Source: JBOGCH01 sp051656645
Lineage (GTDB): Bacteria; Bacteroidota; Bacteroidia; Bacteroidales; Marinifilaceae
Length of the DNA stretch: 64,000 nt
Direction: 5' to 3'
NCBI GenBank assembly: GCA_051656645.1
Contig: JBOGCH010000020.1
Coordinates: forward strand, 124,001 to 188,000
Made by a program: the position numbers and the translations under genes. The notes beneath the pieces are model-generated. The model saw only the letters and a list, made by a program, of their open reading frames with translations. It did no database searches and had not been told where the DNA came from. Shown in pieces: positions 29,082 through 38,141 of this stretch (the first letter of the stretch is position 1; each line of letters opens with the position of its first letter).

Positions 29082-30554
29082 ATGATGAGACAATATGTAT
29101 GCGCTGTCCTATTGGCGCTAGTGACAACAGCTTGTGGGGATTGGTTGGATGTTAATACCAGTAAGGATGTTCCGACAGTTGTACCCGGAGAAATGGTGTT
29201 ACCGTCGGCTCAACTATCGTTGAGTGTAGTATTGGGTGGAGAGTTGAGCGAGTGTGGCGGATTTTTTGCTCAATATTGGGTACAATCGCCAGAGCAACAG
29301 CAGTATATGGCGTTGAATACGTACGATTTGAAAAACACATACTTAAACACGAGCTATGAATCCATTTATGCTGATGTATTAATGGATTGTAAAGTGATTA
29401 AAGAGGGTGCTGCCACAAAACGTAGCAGTTTATTGAACTTAATGGCAACTACAATACGTGTTTATGCTTTGCAGCTTATGGTAGATGCGATGGATAAAGC
29501 TCCTTACAGCGAAGCGTTAATGGGGAATGAGATTATTGCTCCTCGTTGGGACAATGGTGACGAAATATATAAGGGTTTGATAAAAGAGTTAGATGATGCC
29601 ATTGCGTGGCAGAGGAGGGACGAAACCCCTTATGTGACGAAGTATGACATGTTGTTGGAGTGCGATGAGGAAAGCTGGATTCGATTTGCCAATAGTTTGA
29701 AGCTGAAATTACTGATGCGACAAAGTTTAGCAACGAGTGCTTTTGATGCAATTATTGATGAACTGATTGCCGAGGATGAATTTATTGAGGAGGATGTTTG
29801 CTTTAACAGATTTAGTGATGAGCCCAATAAACAAAATCCGTGGTACACTACCAACAGGATGGGATTAAATAGAATTAATCACGTAGCATCATCGTCCATA
29901 ATACAGTCGTTTTTAAAATATGATGACGTAAGGTTGGGCAAACAATTTGACTTAAACGCCAAGAATGAGTTTGCCGGTTTTGTTCCCGGATATGCAGCTG
30001 CTGTGGGACGTAAAAGGGAAGAGTTTAGTGTACCATTGGCTTATAAATGGCCTACGCGTGCAGTATATTTGCTAACCTGTTTTGAAGTGGCATTCTTTAA
30101 GGCTGAATGGGCACTAAGGAAAGGTGATAATGATGCGGCTAAACAGGAGTATGAGCAAGGCGTAACGGAGAGCTTCCGTATGTGGAGATTGGCAGGCGAG
30201 GAACGTAATTATTTAAGTTCAGAATACAGGTGGGAGAATTATACTACTTATGAGGAGTGTATGGAGGCCATAGGAGTACAAAAATGGCTGGCATTAAGTA
30301 TGGTTAATCATTTTGAAGCGTGGTGCGAAATTAGACGCCTGGGTTATCCTCGCATGAGTGATGAAAATGGACAGAATATAGATAAAGATATAACGCTTTT
30401 GCAGGCGGGAGAGCTTATTGATCCTATAGATAATGCATTAGGAAAGCGTAAATATATGAACAGATTGCCTTATCCGGCAAGTGCTGCATTAGCCAATAGT
30501 AATACACCTAAGCAGCCGGGTAATGAAACAAAAGTGTGGTGGGATATAAACTAA
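29082..30554 (+). CDS. SusD/RagB-family surface lipoprotein
   Basis: 490 residues with a lipoprotein signal (lipobox TTAC, Cys18) followed by GDWLDVNTSKDVPTVVPGE. TPR-like helical character, with a late W-E-R-L-G-Y-P-R-like stretch (HFEAWCEIRRLGYPR) and a C-terminal MNRLPYPASAALANS block, as in SusD-like proteins of the shorter class. It binds the ligand at the cell surface as the lid of the SusC barrel. Confidence 0.92.
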   Translation: MMRQYVCAVLLALVTTACGDWLDVNTSKDVPTVVPGEMVLPSAQLSLSVVLGGELSECGGFFAQYWVQSPEQQQYMALNTYDLKNTYLNTSYESIYADVLMDCKVIKEGAATKRSSLLNLMATTIRVYALQLMVDAMDKAPYSEALMGNEIIAPRWDNGDEIYKGLIKELDDAIAWQRRDETPYVTKYDMLLECDEESWIRFANSLKLKLLMRQSLATSAFDAIIDELIAEDEFIEEDVCFNRFSDEPNKQNPWYTTNRMGLNRINHVASSSIIQSFLKYDDVRLGKQFDLNAKNEFAGFVPGYAAAVGRKREEFSVPLAYKWPTRAVYLLTCFEVAFFKAEWALRKGDNDAAKQEYEQGVTESFRMWRLAGEERNYLSSEYRWENYTTYEECMEAIGVQKWLALSMVNHFEAWCEIRRLGYPRMSDENGQNIDKDITLLQAGELIDPIDNALGKRKYMNRLPYPASAALANSNTPKQPGNETKVWWDIN

Positions 30555-30571
30555 AAATGGGAGAACGAATA

Positions 30572-31060
30572 ATGAAATTTACATATTTACTAATGCTGTT
30601 ATGTACATTGATTTGCGGCTGTCAAAAAAGTCCGGAGATAGGTGAAACTGCTACTAAAGCATTGTCAGGAGAGTGGTTTGTACGTGCGTACCACCCGGAG
30701 ACCAACACTCCACTATGGGATGAGTATGTACGCGTAACTACATACAACAGCGCAGCGAATATTGCGACCGAATTGATTTTTGGAGATAATGGCAATATAT
30801 TCAGTTCGGAAATACGTCTAAAAGTGCCTTGCAGTACTGATGCTTATACTTTTGGGTCGCAGAGTGAGGTGAAGAATCTATTGAGTAACGAGGAGTACTT
30901 TGTTTTGAATAATGGTAAAGTATTTATTAAGGGTACATTCTCGCCGGGAGGATTGAATTGTGACAGCATATGCGTTGAGATAAAAGAAGTTGGCGAAGAT
31001 GGAGCCCATTACTTATTAGGCGGATATAGACGTACAGGATGGGCTGAGGACGGTTATTAA
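30572..31060 (+). CDS. Lipid-binding putative hydrolase-type lipoprotein
   Basis: 162 residues from the ATG giving a lipoprotein signal (MKFTYLLMLLCTLICGC). GEWFVRAYHPE, VTTYNSAANIATELIFGD, DSICVEIKE and GGYRRTGWAEDGY match my recollection of the small lipoprotein family annotated as lipid-binding putative hydrolase, commonly third in SusCD loci. Two in-frame starts lie upstream (30536, 30557); the chosen one follows GGGAGAA. Probably an accessory surface or periplasmic protein of the SusCD importer. Confidence 0.75.
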   Translation: MKFTYLLMLLCTLICGCQKSPEIGETATKALSGEWFVRAYHPETNTPLWDEYVRVTTYNSAANIATELIFGDNGNIFSSEIRLKVPCSTDAYTFGSQSEVKNLLSNEEYFVLNNGKVFIKGTFSPGGLNCDSICVEIKEVGEDGAHYLLGGYRRTGWAEDGY

Positions 31061-31074
31061 TTGCCAATTTATTA

Positions 31075-31082
31075 TACCTTTG
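31075..31082 (+). promoter_or_regulatory. -7 box upstream of the dihydrouridine synthase gene
   Basis: TACCTTTG fits TAnnTTTG, 25 bp before the ATG. No strong -33 box is visible. Confidence 0.45.
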
Positions 31083-31106
31083 TTTTAAATAAGAAAACAA
31101 GTTAGC

Positions 31107-32039
31107 ATGGAATCAACATTTCGGATTGAGAGCGCGCCTTTACAGGGATTTACGGATCACTGTGCTAGAGAGGCACATCATAAGTTTTTTGGTGGTGTAG
31201 ATGGTTATTATACGCCTTTTATCCGCATTGAACGCGGGGAGTTTAGAAACAGAGATATGAGGGACAGTGCCCAAGCTATAAATGAGCAAGGACGCACCAT
31301 TGCCCAAGTTCTTCCCGGTAATGGAGAGGAGATGGAACGTTTTGTTGAGTTACTGAAGGCACAAGGGCATACTCATTGTGATTTAAACTTTGGTTGTCCT
31401 TTTCCGATGATAGCAAAAAGAGAACGTGGCGCAGGTTTATTAAAATCCGTAGAAGCAATGAATGAAATTGCCGATGTTGTGAACGCCACTAAGGAGATAG
31501 GCTTTTCGGTTAAAATGCGCTTAGGGTGGGACAATGCCGGACAAGGTGTTGAGGCCATGAATATTTTAAACGCTACATCTTTGTCGCATATAACCATACA
31601 TGCCCGATACGGCGTACAGGGTTATAAAGGCGAAGTTAATATGGACGATTTTGCCGCGTTGTTAAAGCAAAGTAAACATCCTGTGCTTTATAACGGCGAC
31701 TTGAATAGTGTAGACGATATTAAACGTATCCAATTGGCTTACCCTGATTTGGCGGGAGTTGCTCTAGGACGTGGGTTAGTTGCTAGACCATGGCTAGCGT
31801 TAAGTTATTATGAGGGCGAATTAGCAGAGGAGCAAATAATGGAACGTTTTAGAATGTTCTATAACTCTATCTATGAATATTACATGGATCAGTTACAAGG
31901 GGAGCACCAACTACTGGCTAAGATGCAAAGTTATTGGGAATATTGGTTGCCTGATGTTGACAGAAAGTTATTAAAAGCTGTACGTAAGGCAGGATCGTTG
32001 AGAAACTACAATGATGCTGTGTTGCGCATATTTAGATAA
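31107..32039 (+). CDS. tRNA-dihydrouridine synthase
   Basis: FMN enzyme that reduces specific uridines of tRNA to dihydrouridine. 310 residues with APLQGFTDHCAR at the N-terminus, the catalytic block DLNFGCPFPMIAKRERGAGLL (Cys about 97), then VKMRLGW, ITIHARYGVQGYKG and GVALGRGLVARPW. These are Dus-family hallmarks. Which Dus subtype is uncertain. Confidence 0.92.
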   Translation: MESTFRIESAPLQGFTDHCAREAHHKFFGGVDGYYTPFIRIERGEFRNRDMRDSAQAINEQGRTIAQVLPGNGEEMERFVELLKAQGHTHCDLNFGCPFPMIAKRERGAGLLKSVEAMNEIADVVNATKEIGFSVKMRLGWDNAGQGVEAMNILNATSLSHITIHARYGVQGYKGEVNMDDFAALLKQSKHPVLYNGDLNSVDDIKRIQLAYPDLAGVALGRGLVARPWLALSYYEGELAEEQIMERFRMFYNSIYEYYMDQLQGEHQLLAKMQSYWEYWLPDVDRKLLKAVRKAGSLRNYNDAVLRIFR

Positions 32040-32052
32040 ATGAATATGCCAT

Positions 32053-32100
32053 AAAAAAATATCCTCCGGTTTATCTAATTAAACCGGAGGATATTTTTTT
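32053..32100. terminator. Bidirectional terminator
   Basis: AAAAAAATATCCTCCGGTTT pairs with its exact complement around about 8 nt, with T runs on both strands. It serves the convergent dihydrouridine synthase and AsmA-like genes and reaches into the AsmA stop codon. Confidence 0.9.
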
Positions 32101-34579
32101 ATTTAAATAGTTTCTGAAGTCCTTTAAGTAAGTCCTTACCGCCCGATTTTTTAAGTTCGTTAATGGCTGCATTGGATACTTGTTTTACCGCCTTCGAGAT
32201 GTTTGGTTTAATCTCCGGCTTAGACAATGTTCCTTGTATATCGACCTCAATAGGTAGAGATTCAATGCTTGCAGATCCCGGAACTTGTTTAAGTAACTTT
32301 TCTACATCGGGACCAAAAAATTTGCGTTTAACATCCAGTGCGATAGCATAGTTCATTTGTCCGTCTACGGATTGCGTTCCTTGCATGGTAAGTTTATTGC
32401 CTGCAAAACTTGTAGTGAACGGAGAAACTGTAATATTTCCGTTAGTCATACTAAACGGAATGTTTAGTTGCTGAATTGAAATACGCTTTAATTCTTCGCT
32501 ATTAACAACGGATCCCAGCGCTTTTAGTGCTCCGTTCTCGTTGATGAGTATATTTTGCGAAGATAGGTTTCCTTTAATATTCATTTTCTCCGGTATAAAC
32601 TCCATGGTTTGGCTAAGCGGACTTTGAATGTCCAGTTGTCCGGATAGCAATCCACTACAGTTCATTGCCATTGGCAGATTCTTTTTAATAATGCTGAAAC
32701 TGTTGTAGAGTGCATTAATATCAAAGTTTGATACTTGAGTAGATAGATTAACCTCGGGCGTATCAATGTTTTTACTACTGTATGCTCCGTTCAATTTAAG
32801 CTGTCCGTTTAGCATATTCATGGTTAGATTTGATAATCTTGCCACTCTGTCCGATAAATGGATATTTCCATCAATGTTTTTTATCTCTAATCTATCAAAA
32901 ATTAGTTGCTTAATGTTTGTGGTAAGCTCTAAATCAATGTTGTTAGGTATAACAAGTACGGTGTTTTCTTGTACCGCTCCTGTTGCTGTAGAATTTGTAG
33001 CGTTTGTAGCATTTAGGGCTTTTTGGCGCTCAGCTTTCATGGATTGCACAATAATCTCATTTAAGTTTATGGATGGTGAGGAAATTGTGAACTTACCTTT
33101 TAATTCCTGATGTTTTACAAAGTAAGGAATGTAGTTAGACAAGTAGCCATTAAGTGTTATTTGCGATGAGTACAAATTTGTTTGCACCTGACGTAATTGT
33201 AAGCGTTGTGGGGTTACAAGTACGGTACCTTTGTCTATAGCTATACCTTCCGGAAAAGCGCTGTTTTTAAACAACATATTTTCGAAAGAGAGTGATCCGG
33301 TAGCTTTGAACTTTTCAAATTCCTCTTGTTCAATATAGCGGTAGTGCCCGTTGAGAACCACATCCATTTTGATTTTACCGTTAATAACTGCGCTATCCAA
33401 TGGAATAGCCTCTTTTAGCGCGTCAAGATCGATGGTTCCATTCATTTTGCCGTCAATGAACCAATCGTTAGGATTGCTAAGGCATATAGACGCATGGAAA
33501 GGACTGTTACCTGTGGTAAAGGTTAGTTGTTCCAGGTTGATTTGCGTGTTGTTTATGCTTCCGCCTTTGTTGTCAATAAGGAGTTTGAAGTTTATGTTTT
33601 CTACGGATTGTTTTAAATCCGGATAGCGTAATGAACCGTTGCTAACCTCTAGCTGACCGTGGAATGCAGGGATAATAGTGTCGCTTAGTACACCTTTAGC
33701 CCAGGCGTTAAATACAAAATTTCCGGTGGTGTGATAGGGTTGTAACTGTTTTGCATACTCTGCCGGGAAAATAGAAAATAATGTCTTGAAGTCGCTACCG
33801 GGAGCTTCAGTTTTGATGTCAATATCAAAACCATTTTCAACTTTAGCAATGGAGCCTGTTAGAGCCATTTTCATGTTGTTGAGAACCAAACTATTTTCCT
33901 GAATAACATATTTTCCGTGAGCAAAATTGGCCAATAAATTAGCATCCCATTGTACGCTGATATTCTCAAAAACTGTGCTTTTGTTTTGCGAATAGCTTAC
34001 CGATGGAATAGATAGTTCCATGTTGATATGCGTGTTTTCCTCGTTTAATTGGCCCGTGAGCTGTAATTGGATATCCTTACATGTAAGAATGGAGTTATCA
34101 GCTTTGTTAATGTAGTTTAATGTAATATCCTGAAGAGATATGTTTTCCAGAATAATACCTTTATCATTTGCCGGAGCTTGAGTTTCAGTCGATGCGTTTA
34201 GTGGCTTATTTGTAGCTATTGCTACTTGTGTGTCGCTCTGTATGATATTAATTTTGCTGTTTTGTACGGTAAGTTCATTAATAATCATGTTTTTACCGGA
34301 CAATAGGGACATAACGTTTATTTCGCCCTTTGCATAACTAATTTGTGCCAGCGTATCCTGTTTGGTAACTATAACATCATGAAGCGTAACGCTCATTTGC
34401 GGAAAGTTACTAAACATGGTGAAATGCATAGGACCCATTTCCATGGACACATTAAATTGTTGTTCAATTTTTTGTTGTACGAGATTAATGATATCCTTTT
34501 TAAAAATAAAAGGCAGTGCCATTAATAGAATGAAGATCACACCAAAAGTGCAACCTATTCCGATAATTACTTTTTTCAT
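32099..34579 (-). CDS. AsmA-family protein
   Basis: 826 residues from MKKVIIGIGCTFG. One N-terminal membrane helix is followed by a long repetitive beta-rich periplasmic part. The start region (LVQQKIEQQFNVSMEMGPMHF) and end region (FGPDVEKLLKQVPGSASIESLPIEV to IQGTLSKPEIKP) are AsmA-like. Such proteins form hydrophobic grooves that help move lipids between membranes in Gram-negatives. An in-frame start 12 codons upstream was rejected because it precedes the membrane anchor without adding a signal. Confidence 0.85.
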   Translation of the reverse strand: MKKVIIGIGCTFGVIFILLMALPFIFKKDIINLVQQKIEQQFNVSMEMGPMHFTMFSNFPQMSVTLHDVIVTKQDTLAQISYAKGEINVMSLLSGKNMIINELTVQNSKINIIQSDTQVAIATNKPLNASTETQAPANDKGIILENISLQDITLNYINKADNSILTCKDIQLQLTGQLNEENTHINMELSIPSVSYSQNKSTVFENISVQWDANLLANFAHGKYVIQENSLVLNNMKMALTGSIAKVENGFDIDIKTEAPGSDFKTLFSIFPAEYAKQLQPYHTTGNFVFNAWAKGVLSDTIIPAFHGQLEVSNGSLRYPDLKQSVENINFKLLIDNKGGSINNTQINLEQLTFTTGNSPFHASICLSNPNDWFIDGKMNGTIDLDALKEAIPLDSAVINGKIKMDVVLNGHYRYIEQEEFEKFKATGSLSFENMLFKNSAFPEGIAIDKGTVLVTPQRLQLRQVQTNLYSSQITLNGYLSNYIPYFVKHQELKGKFTISSPSINLNEIIVQSMKAERQKALNATNATNSTATGAVQENTVLVIPNNIDLELTTNIKQLIFDRLEIKNIDGNIHLSDRVARLSNLTMNMLNGQLKLNGAYSSKNIDTPEVNLSTQVSNFDINALYNSFSIIKKNLPMAMNCSGLLSGQLDIQSPLSQTMEFIPEKMNIKGNLSSQNILINENGALKALGSVVNSEELKRISIQQLNIPFSMTNGNITVSPFTTSFAGNKLTMQGTQSVDGQMNYAIALDVKRKFFGPDVEKLLKQVPGSASIESLPIEVDIQGTLSKPEIKPNISKAVKQVSNAAINELKKSGGKDLLKGLQKLFK

Positions 34580-34624
34580 ATTGTACGTATGTTGTATTAC
34601 TTTTTTGTTCAGCACACAAGTTAT

Positions 34625-34651
34625 TTATCTATGTTTACTACACATAGATAA
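34625..34651. promoter_or_regulatory. Inverted repeat upstream of the AsmA-like gene
   Basis: TTATCTATG and CATAGATAA are perfect complements separated by 9 nt, about 45 bp before the AsmA start. It could be an operator or a leader hairpin; nothing further can be said. Confidence 0.4.
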
Positions 34652-34690
34652 CAAATTTAGCAATAATAAATGATGGAAGCAGTAATTCTA

Positions 34691-35212
34691 TTAATAAAAA
34701 TAGTTTTCTAATTGTTGTAATCTATAATTTGTAAGTACTTTATGCTTACGAAGTTGGGAAATAGATAATGAACCTATTGTCTTTTTTGCCTGAAATAAGA
34801 GTTTTACTTCTTCGTACTCTAAATAGGGATGGCGCACAAGTGCTTTGAATGATAGCGAGTCAATATGTCTTTTTTGAATAAGTTCAGGTTTGAGTATAAA
34901 GTTGTGGCGCACCGAGTCCAATGTAAAGTGATTAAGTTGTAATTCGGATAACTGATCTATGGTATAGAAACCTCCTAGTTGACTTCTGTAACGAAGGATT
35001 CGCGAAGCGAAATACGGACCAATGCCGTGAACTTGTACCAATTCTGTGCTATCGCAGCTGTTTAATTCAACAATCACATCTTCTTTTTGGGGTAAAATAA
35101 GCATAAAAGAGGTGCTTCTATCCACTGTTGCGAACAAAGGAATGATGAAAATGGCAAAAATGGTGGCGGCCAAAAGCGTTAAACCGCGCCGTTGTGTATC
35201 TGAATAGAACAT
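34691..35212 (-). CDS. Membrane-anchored helix-hairpin-helix protein (ComEA-like)
   Basis: 173 residues from MFYSDTQRRGLTLL: an N-terminal membrane helix, then VELNSCDSTELVQVHGIGPYFASRILRYRSQLGGF, a ComEA-type helix-hairpin-helix DNA-binding repeat. A second, weaker repeat follows in SFKALVRHPYLEYEEVKLLFQAK. The frame stays open upstream to 35392, but that extension would cover the tRNA-Lys promoter, so the internal ATG is preferred. A role in DNA uptake is possible but untested. Confidence 0.75.
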   Translation of the reverse strand: MFYSDTQRRGLTLLAATIFAIFIIPLFATVDRSTSFMLILPQKEDVIVELNSCDSTELVQVHGIGPYFASRILRYRSQLGGFYTIDQLSELQLNHFTLDSVRHNFILKPELIQKRHIDSLSFKALVRHPYLEYEEVKLLFQAKKTIGSLSISQLRKHKVLTNYRLQQLENYFY

Positions 35213-35324
35213 AAATAACCAATTAATAAAAAATAGATAAACTTTTTTTAGGTTGGTACGTTGTTGTGAAACAATAAGATACGGATAATGCATCGTTGTG
35301 AAGAGAAAAAAGTTTGCCAAATAG

Positions 35325-35355
35325 TTTGCAAGTAAAGAAAAAGGCTCTATATTTG
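35325..35355 (+). promoter_or_regulatory. Promoter of tRNA-Lys
   Basis: TTTG, exactly 19 nt, TATATTTG: a full match to the Bacteroidetes vegetative promoter, 41 bp before the tRNA. Confidence 0.85.
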
Positions 35356-35396
35356 CACTCGCAATCGGGTAACACCGACGGTAACAAAACAAAGAT

Positions 35397-35469
35397 GATT
35401 CAGTAGCTCAGCTGGTAGAGCACAACACTTTTAATGTTGGGGTCCTGGGTTCGAGCCCCAGCTGGATCA
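35397..35469 (+). tRNA. tRNA-Lys (UUU)
   Basis: Cloverleaf: acceptor GATTCAG/CTGGATC, D loop AGCTGGTAGA, anticodon stem CAACA/TGTTG with loop CTTTTAA (anticodon TTT), and T arm with GGTTCGAGCC. CCA is not encoded. Confidence 0.95.
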
Positions 35470-35529
35470 CTTAGATGTCGCTAGACTTTCTCTGGCGACT
35501 TTTTTATTCCGAATTAACGGAAAGGGACT

Positions 35530-35603
35530 GGTTCAGTAGCTCAGCTGGATAGAGCAACGGCCTTCTAAGCCGTAGGTCGTGGGTTCGAATCCCGCCTGAA
35601 TCA
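35530..35603 (+). tRNA. tRNA-Arg (UCU)
   Basis: Cloverleaf: acceptor GGTTCAG/CTGAATC, anticodon stem ACGGC/GCCGT with loop CTTCTAA (anticodon TCT), and T arm GTGGGTTCGAATCCCGC. CCA is not encoded. Confidence 0.95.
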
Positions 35604-35605
35604 CA

Positions 35606-35636
35606 AAAGGACAATCTAAAAGATTGTCCTTTTTTT
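35606..35636 (+). terminator. tRNA operon terminator
   Basis: AAAGGACAATCT pairs with AGATTGTCCTTT around AAA and is followed by a run of T. Its tail overlaps the -33 box of the ssrA promoter. Confidence 0.9.
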
Positions 35637-35665
35637 GTGTACTATTGAAAATAGTACTATCTTTG
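35634..35665 (+). promoter_or_regulatory. Promoter of ssrA
   Basis: TTTG, 20 nt, TATCTTTG, with the -7 box ending 16 nt before the tmRNA 5' end. Confidence 0.85.
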
Positions 35666-35681
35666 CATAACATACTTAATC

Positions 35682-36079
35682 GGGGCAGACTTGGATTTGA
35701 CAGCGTGAAGAATAGGTATGTAAGCACGTCGGGAGTAGTGAATCTGACCCGTTAATCTCAGGCACAAACATTTTAATTGGCGAAAGAAATTACGCTCTTG
35801 CTGCCTAATCTATAGTAGATGAGGCTTAATTGCTGCTCAAGGAGTGGCAACGAGACATCCGGTCAGTGGTTACACCTTATTCCTCCTGACAATCGGGTGC
35901 TATCAATATAGGGTTAGTTCCAATTGCGCTTTTCATGCGGAATGAAATTTTTAAGAAGATAAGGTAGAGCTTGGGTGCTTATTTCCGGCCTCTATTCGAA
36001 AAACAATAATAAGCTAAACGTGTAGAAAGCATATTGATTCCATGTTTGGACCAGGGTTCGAAACCCTGCTGCTCCACCA
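35682..36079 (+). ncRNA. ssrA: Transfer-messenger RNA
   Basis: Rescues stalled ribosomes and tags the nascent peptide. The 5' GGGGCAG pairs with 3' CTGCTCC, followed by A and an encoded CCA. The 3' end holds the T arm GGGTTCGAAACCC. The internal tag frame (35779-35808) reads GERNYALAA then TAA. The tag ending NYALAA is typical of Bacteroidales. Its 3' end is the likely phage attachment site and is intact here. Confidence 0.96.
36040..36079 (+). other. Probable prophage attachment site (ssrA 3' end)
   Basis: The tmRNA 3' terminal segment, with T arm and CCA, directly precedes the integrase gene. Integrases commonly use the 3' ends of tRNA or tmRNA genes and rebuild them on insertion. The matching copy should lie at the other end of the prophage, outside the window, so the exact core is inferred. 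Confidence 0.6.
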
Positions 36080-36204
36080 AAAGCACTTAATGTGCTAATT
36101 TACAGGGCACAGCGATAGCCACTTTTATAGTGCTATCGCCATAGTCGCCCGAAAAGCAAAAACTCATAACTGTTTGATTATTGAGGAGTAACAAATAGAA
36201 AATT

Positions 36205-37407
36205 ATGAGAAAGATTTTTGCAACACTACCGACACTATGCGAGGGAAGAACCTGGTATATTAAGTTTAGCGTAAGAGATCCTAAAACAGGAAAACTTGTG
36301 CGACAAAGAATATATGATGGATTCGCAACAGCCAAAAGCATTGAAGAAAAGAGAGCTAACGCTGATAAATTAATCAAAAAGTATACAGATTTACTACGCA
36401 ATGGATGGACACCATGGACTGATGGAGAGTATATATATGATGATCAGGTCATGTATAAAAATGAATCAGATGTGTTTGGTTGTACCAAATTAGGGAATAA
36501 TAATGTACGTAAGTTAGCTTCCGAATTTTTGTCATTTAAGAAGTTGTCGTTAAAAAATAAAACTTATCAATCTTACCAGAGCAAGATGCGATTATTCTGT
36601 CTCTGGTGTGAAAAACATAGGCTTGCAGACGTAAATATATCTGCAATTACGAATGACAACATAATCAGTTTTTTCCAGGATCATCTTATCATAGAAAAGA
36701 ATCTTGATAAGATTACAGTAAAGATTTATCAAGTAAAAATAAGAGCGATGTTTGATTTTGCTTGCAAAAAGAAGTATATAACATTGAACCCTGTTTATGA
36801 TATACCGCAAGCTAAAAAGAAGGTAGATATCGCACCACGTCCAATTAATAAACATGATTTAAATAGATTACTTGGAGCTATAAAATCAAAAGATCCGCAG
36901 CTTTATCTTGCATGCCTAATGCAATATTTTTGCGCCATAAGGCCTGGAACAGAGCTAAGATTACTAAAACTAAAGCATATCGATTTAAGCAATGGGCGTA
37001 TCACAATTAATCAAATGGATGCAAAGAGCAATAGGCAAGACGTTATACAGATACCTGTACCGTTGCTAACACAAATGAGAGATATCTATTGCCTCCAGAA
37101 CTTTGACCAGGAGCTTTATTTGTTTGGCCGAAATGGTTATCCTGGCGAGGATCATCTCGGACAAAATACATTACGAAATAGATTTAATGTATTCCGCAAT
37201 AAATTAGGATTGAGCAAAGAATATAAATTTTACTCGTTAAAGCATACTGGAGCTTCGGAGTTACTCGAATCTGGGATAACATTTAAAGACCTCATGGACC
37301 ATTTGCGACACAGTGACATACAGAGCACATATCACTATATACGGAAGCACAAAGGAATGAGTAGTGATAATATAAAAAATCACTTTCCAACCCCATTTGA
37401 TATATAA
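36205..37407 (+). CDS. Phage tyrosine recombinase (integrase)
   Basis: 400 residues. A SAM-like core-binding domain (about 90-200) is followed by a catalytic domain with AIRPGTELRLLKL (Arg I), FYSLKHTGASELL (box II) and LRHSDIQSTYHYI with nucleophile Tyr about 378. Box II has Y-S-L-K-H-T where most family members have H-x-L-R-H-T. The only rightward gene of the prophage. Upstream, 36112-36139 forms a hairpin (GCGATAG/CTATCGC) between the attachment site and the gene. It converges on the gene at 37420 across a shared terminator. Confidence 0.92.
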   Translation: MRKIFATLPTLCEGRTWYIKFSVRDPKTGKLVRQRIYDGFATAKSIEEKRANADKLIKKYTDLLRNGWTPWTDGEYIYDDQVMYKNESDVFGCTKLGNNNVRKLASEFLSFKKLSLKNKTYQSYQSKMRLFCLWCEKHRLADVNISAITNDNIISFFQDHLIIEKNLDKITVKIYQVKIRAMFDFACKKKYITLNPVYDIPQAKKKVDIAPRPINKHDLNRLLGAIKSKDPQLYLACLMQYFCAIRPGTELRLLKLKHIDLSNGRITINQMDAKSNRQDVIQIPVPLLTQMRDIYCLQNFDQELYLFGRNGYPGEDHLGQNTLRNRFNVFRNKLGLSKEYKFYSLKHTGASELLESGITFKDLMDHLRHSDIQSTYHYIRKHKGMSSDNIKNHFPTPFDI

Positions 37408-37435
37408 AAAGAGCGGAGACTACTCCGCTCTTTTT
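37406..37435. terminator. Bidirectional terminator between integrase and the convergent gene
   Basis: AAAAAGAGCGGAG pairs perfectly with CTCCGCTCTTTTT around ACTA, and has T runs on both strands. It lies over the 3' end of the convergent gene. Confidence 0.9.
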
Positions 37436-37887
37436 ATGTCATGTACCTCCTTGCAGGTGCGGAAGATCTCCTCCTGGTCGCCTTTGGCCATGTCGTGGGA
37501 AATGAATGTTTTGAATAATACATCGCCCTGCATGGTGGTGTAACCGAGGCCTACGCCCTCGTCAGTGATGCCAAACAATCCGCCATCGGAGTTGGTGACA
37601 AAATGAAAGGCATAACCGGCGTTTAGTTTAAAGTATCTTTTTATTAGCTCTATACCTGTCAGGTTGATATCACAACGCTCTGCATAACGAGAAAAGAAGT
37701 GCGGAGGATAAAAGATAAGGTGTTGTTTGCCCTCGTAGGCACTTAGTAGGATTGCGTGCAATCCAACATGTGTATCGTACACGACAAAGCGTGTTAAACG
37801 ACTGTACTCGCCTGTCTCGTTCTTATTTCTTGCCTCGTGCCAGACAAACCACTTATTTTTTCGCGGAGATGTAAACCCGGTGCACAT
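37420..37887 (-). CDS. Unknown prophage protein
   Basis: 155 residues from the ATG (MCTGFTSPRKNKWF); a TTG three codons earlier was rejected. No signal peptide or membrane segment, and no family recognised. Visible features are an aromatic N-terminal half (HLIFYPPHFFSRYAERCD) and GGLFGITDEGVGLGY. It lies between two terminators at the attachment end, apart from the late operons. This position is typical of genes expressed in the lysogen, so it is a candidate cargo gene. That is inference only. Confidence 0.65.
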   Translation of the reverse strand: MCTGFTSPRKNKWFVWHEARNKNETGEYSRLTRFVVYDTHVGLHAILLSAYEGKQHLIFYPPHFFSRYAERCDINLTGIELIKRYFKLNAGYAFHFVTNSDGGLFGITDEGVGLGYTTMQGDVLFKTFISHDMAKGDQEEIFRTCKEVHDIKRAE

Positions 37888-37953
37888 ATACGCCAAATAA
37901 TCATATTAGTTTACTACAATATTATATTTAACATTATTTTAACACAAACACAA

Positions 37954-37983
37954 AAAGGAGAAGCCGGGTAAGGCTCCTCCTTT
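37954..37983 (-). terminator. Second terminator after the lysis operon
   Basis: On the minus strand AAAGGAG-G-AGCC pairs with GGCT-T-CTCCTTT around TTACCC, with one opposed pair, and is followed by TTTTTG. Confidence 0.65.
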
Positions 37984-38067
37984 AAATATTTAATTAAATT
38001 GTCTATGGGTAAATAGACATAACAATATTATGACATATATTTTACATAACAAATACAATAACAAAAA

Positions 38068-38091
38068 AAAGAGAGGCATAAACCTCTCTTT
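38068..38091 (-). terminator. Terminator of the lysis operon
   Basis: On the minus strand AAAGAGAGG pairs with CCTCTCTTT around TTTATG, followed by eight T, 50 bp after the spanin-like gene. Confidence 0.85.
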
Positions 38092-38141
38092 CAACTAACA
38101 ATCACTAAATAACAAATCGAATCGCAAACCGCATCACTGCG

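Noticed and set aside
35213..35392. Longer form of the helix-hairpin-helix protein
   Set aside because: It would overlap the perfect tRNA-Lys promoter on the other strand and adds low-complexity residues before the membrane helix.
35533..35727. 65-codon minus-strand frame over tRNA-Arg and the ssrA promoter
   Set aside because: Antisense to a tRNA gene and regulatory sequence; a common false gene.
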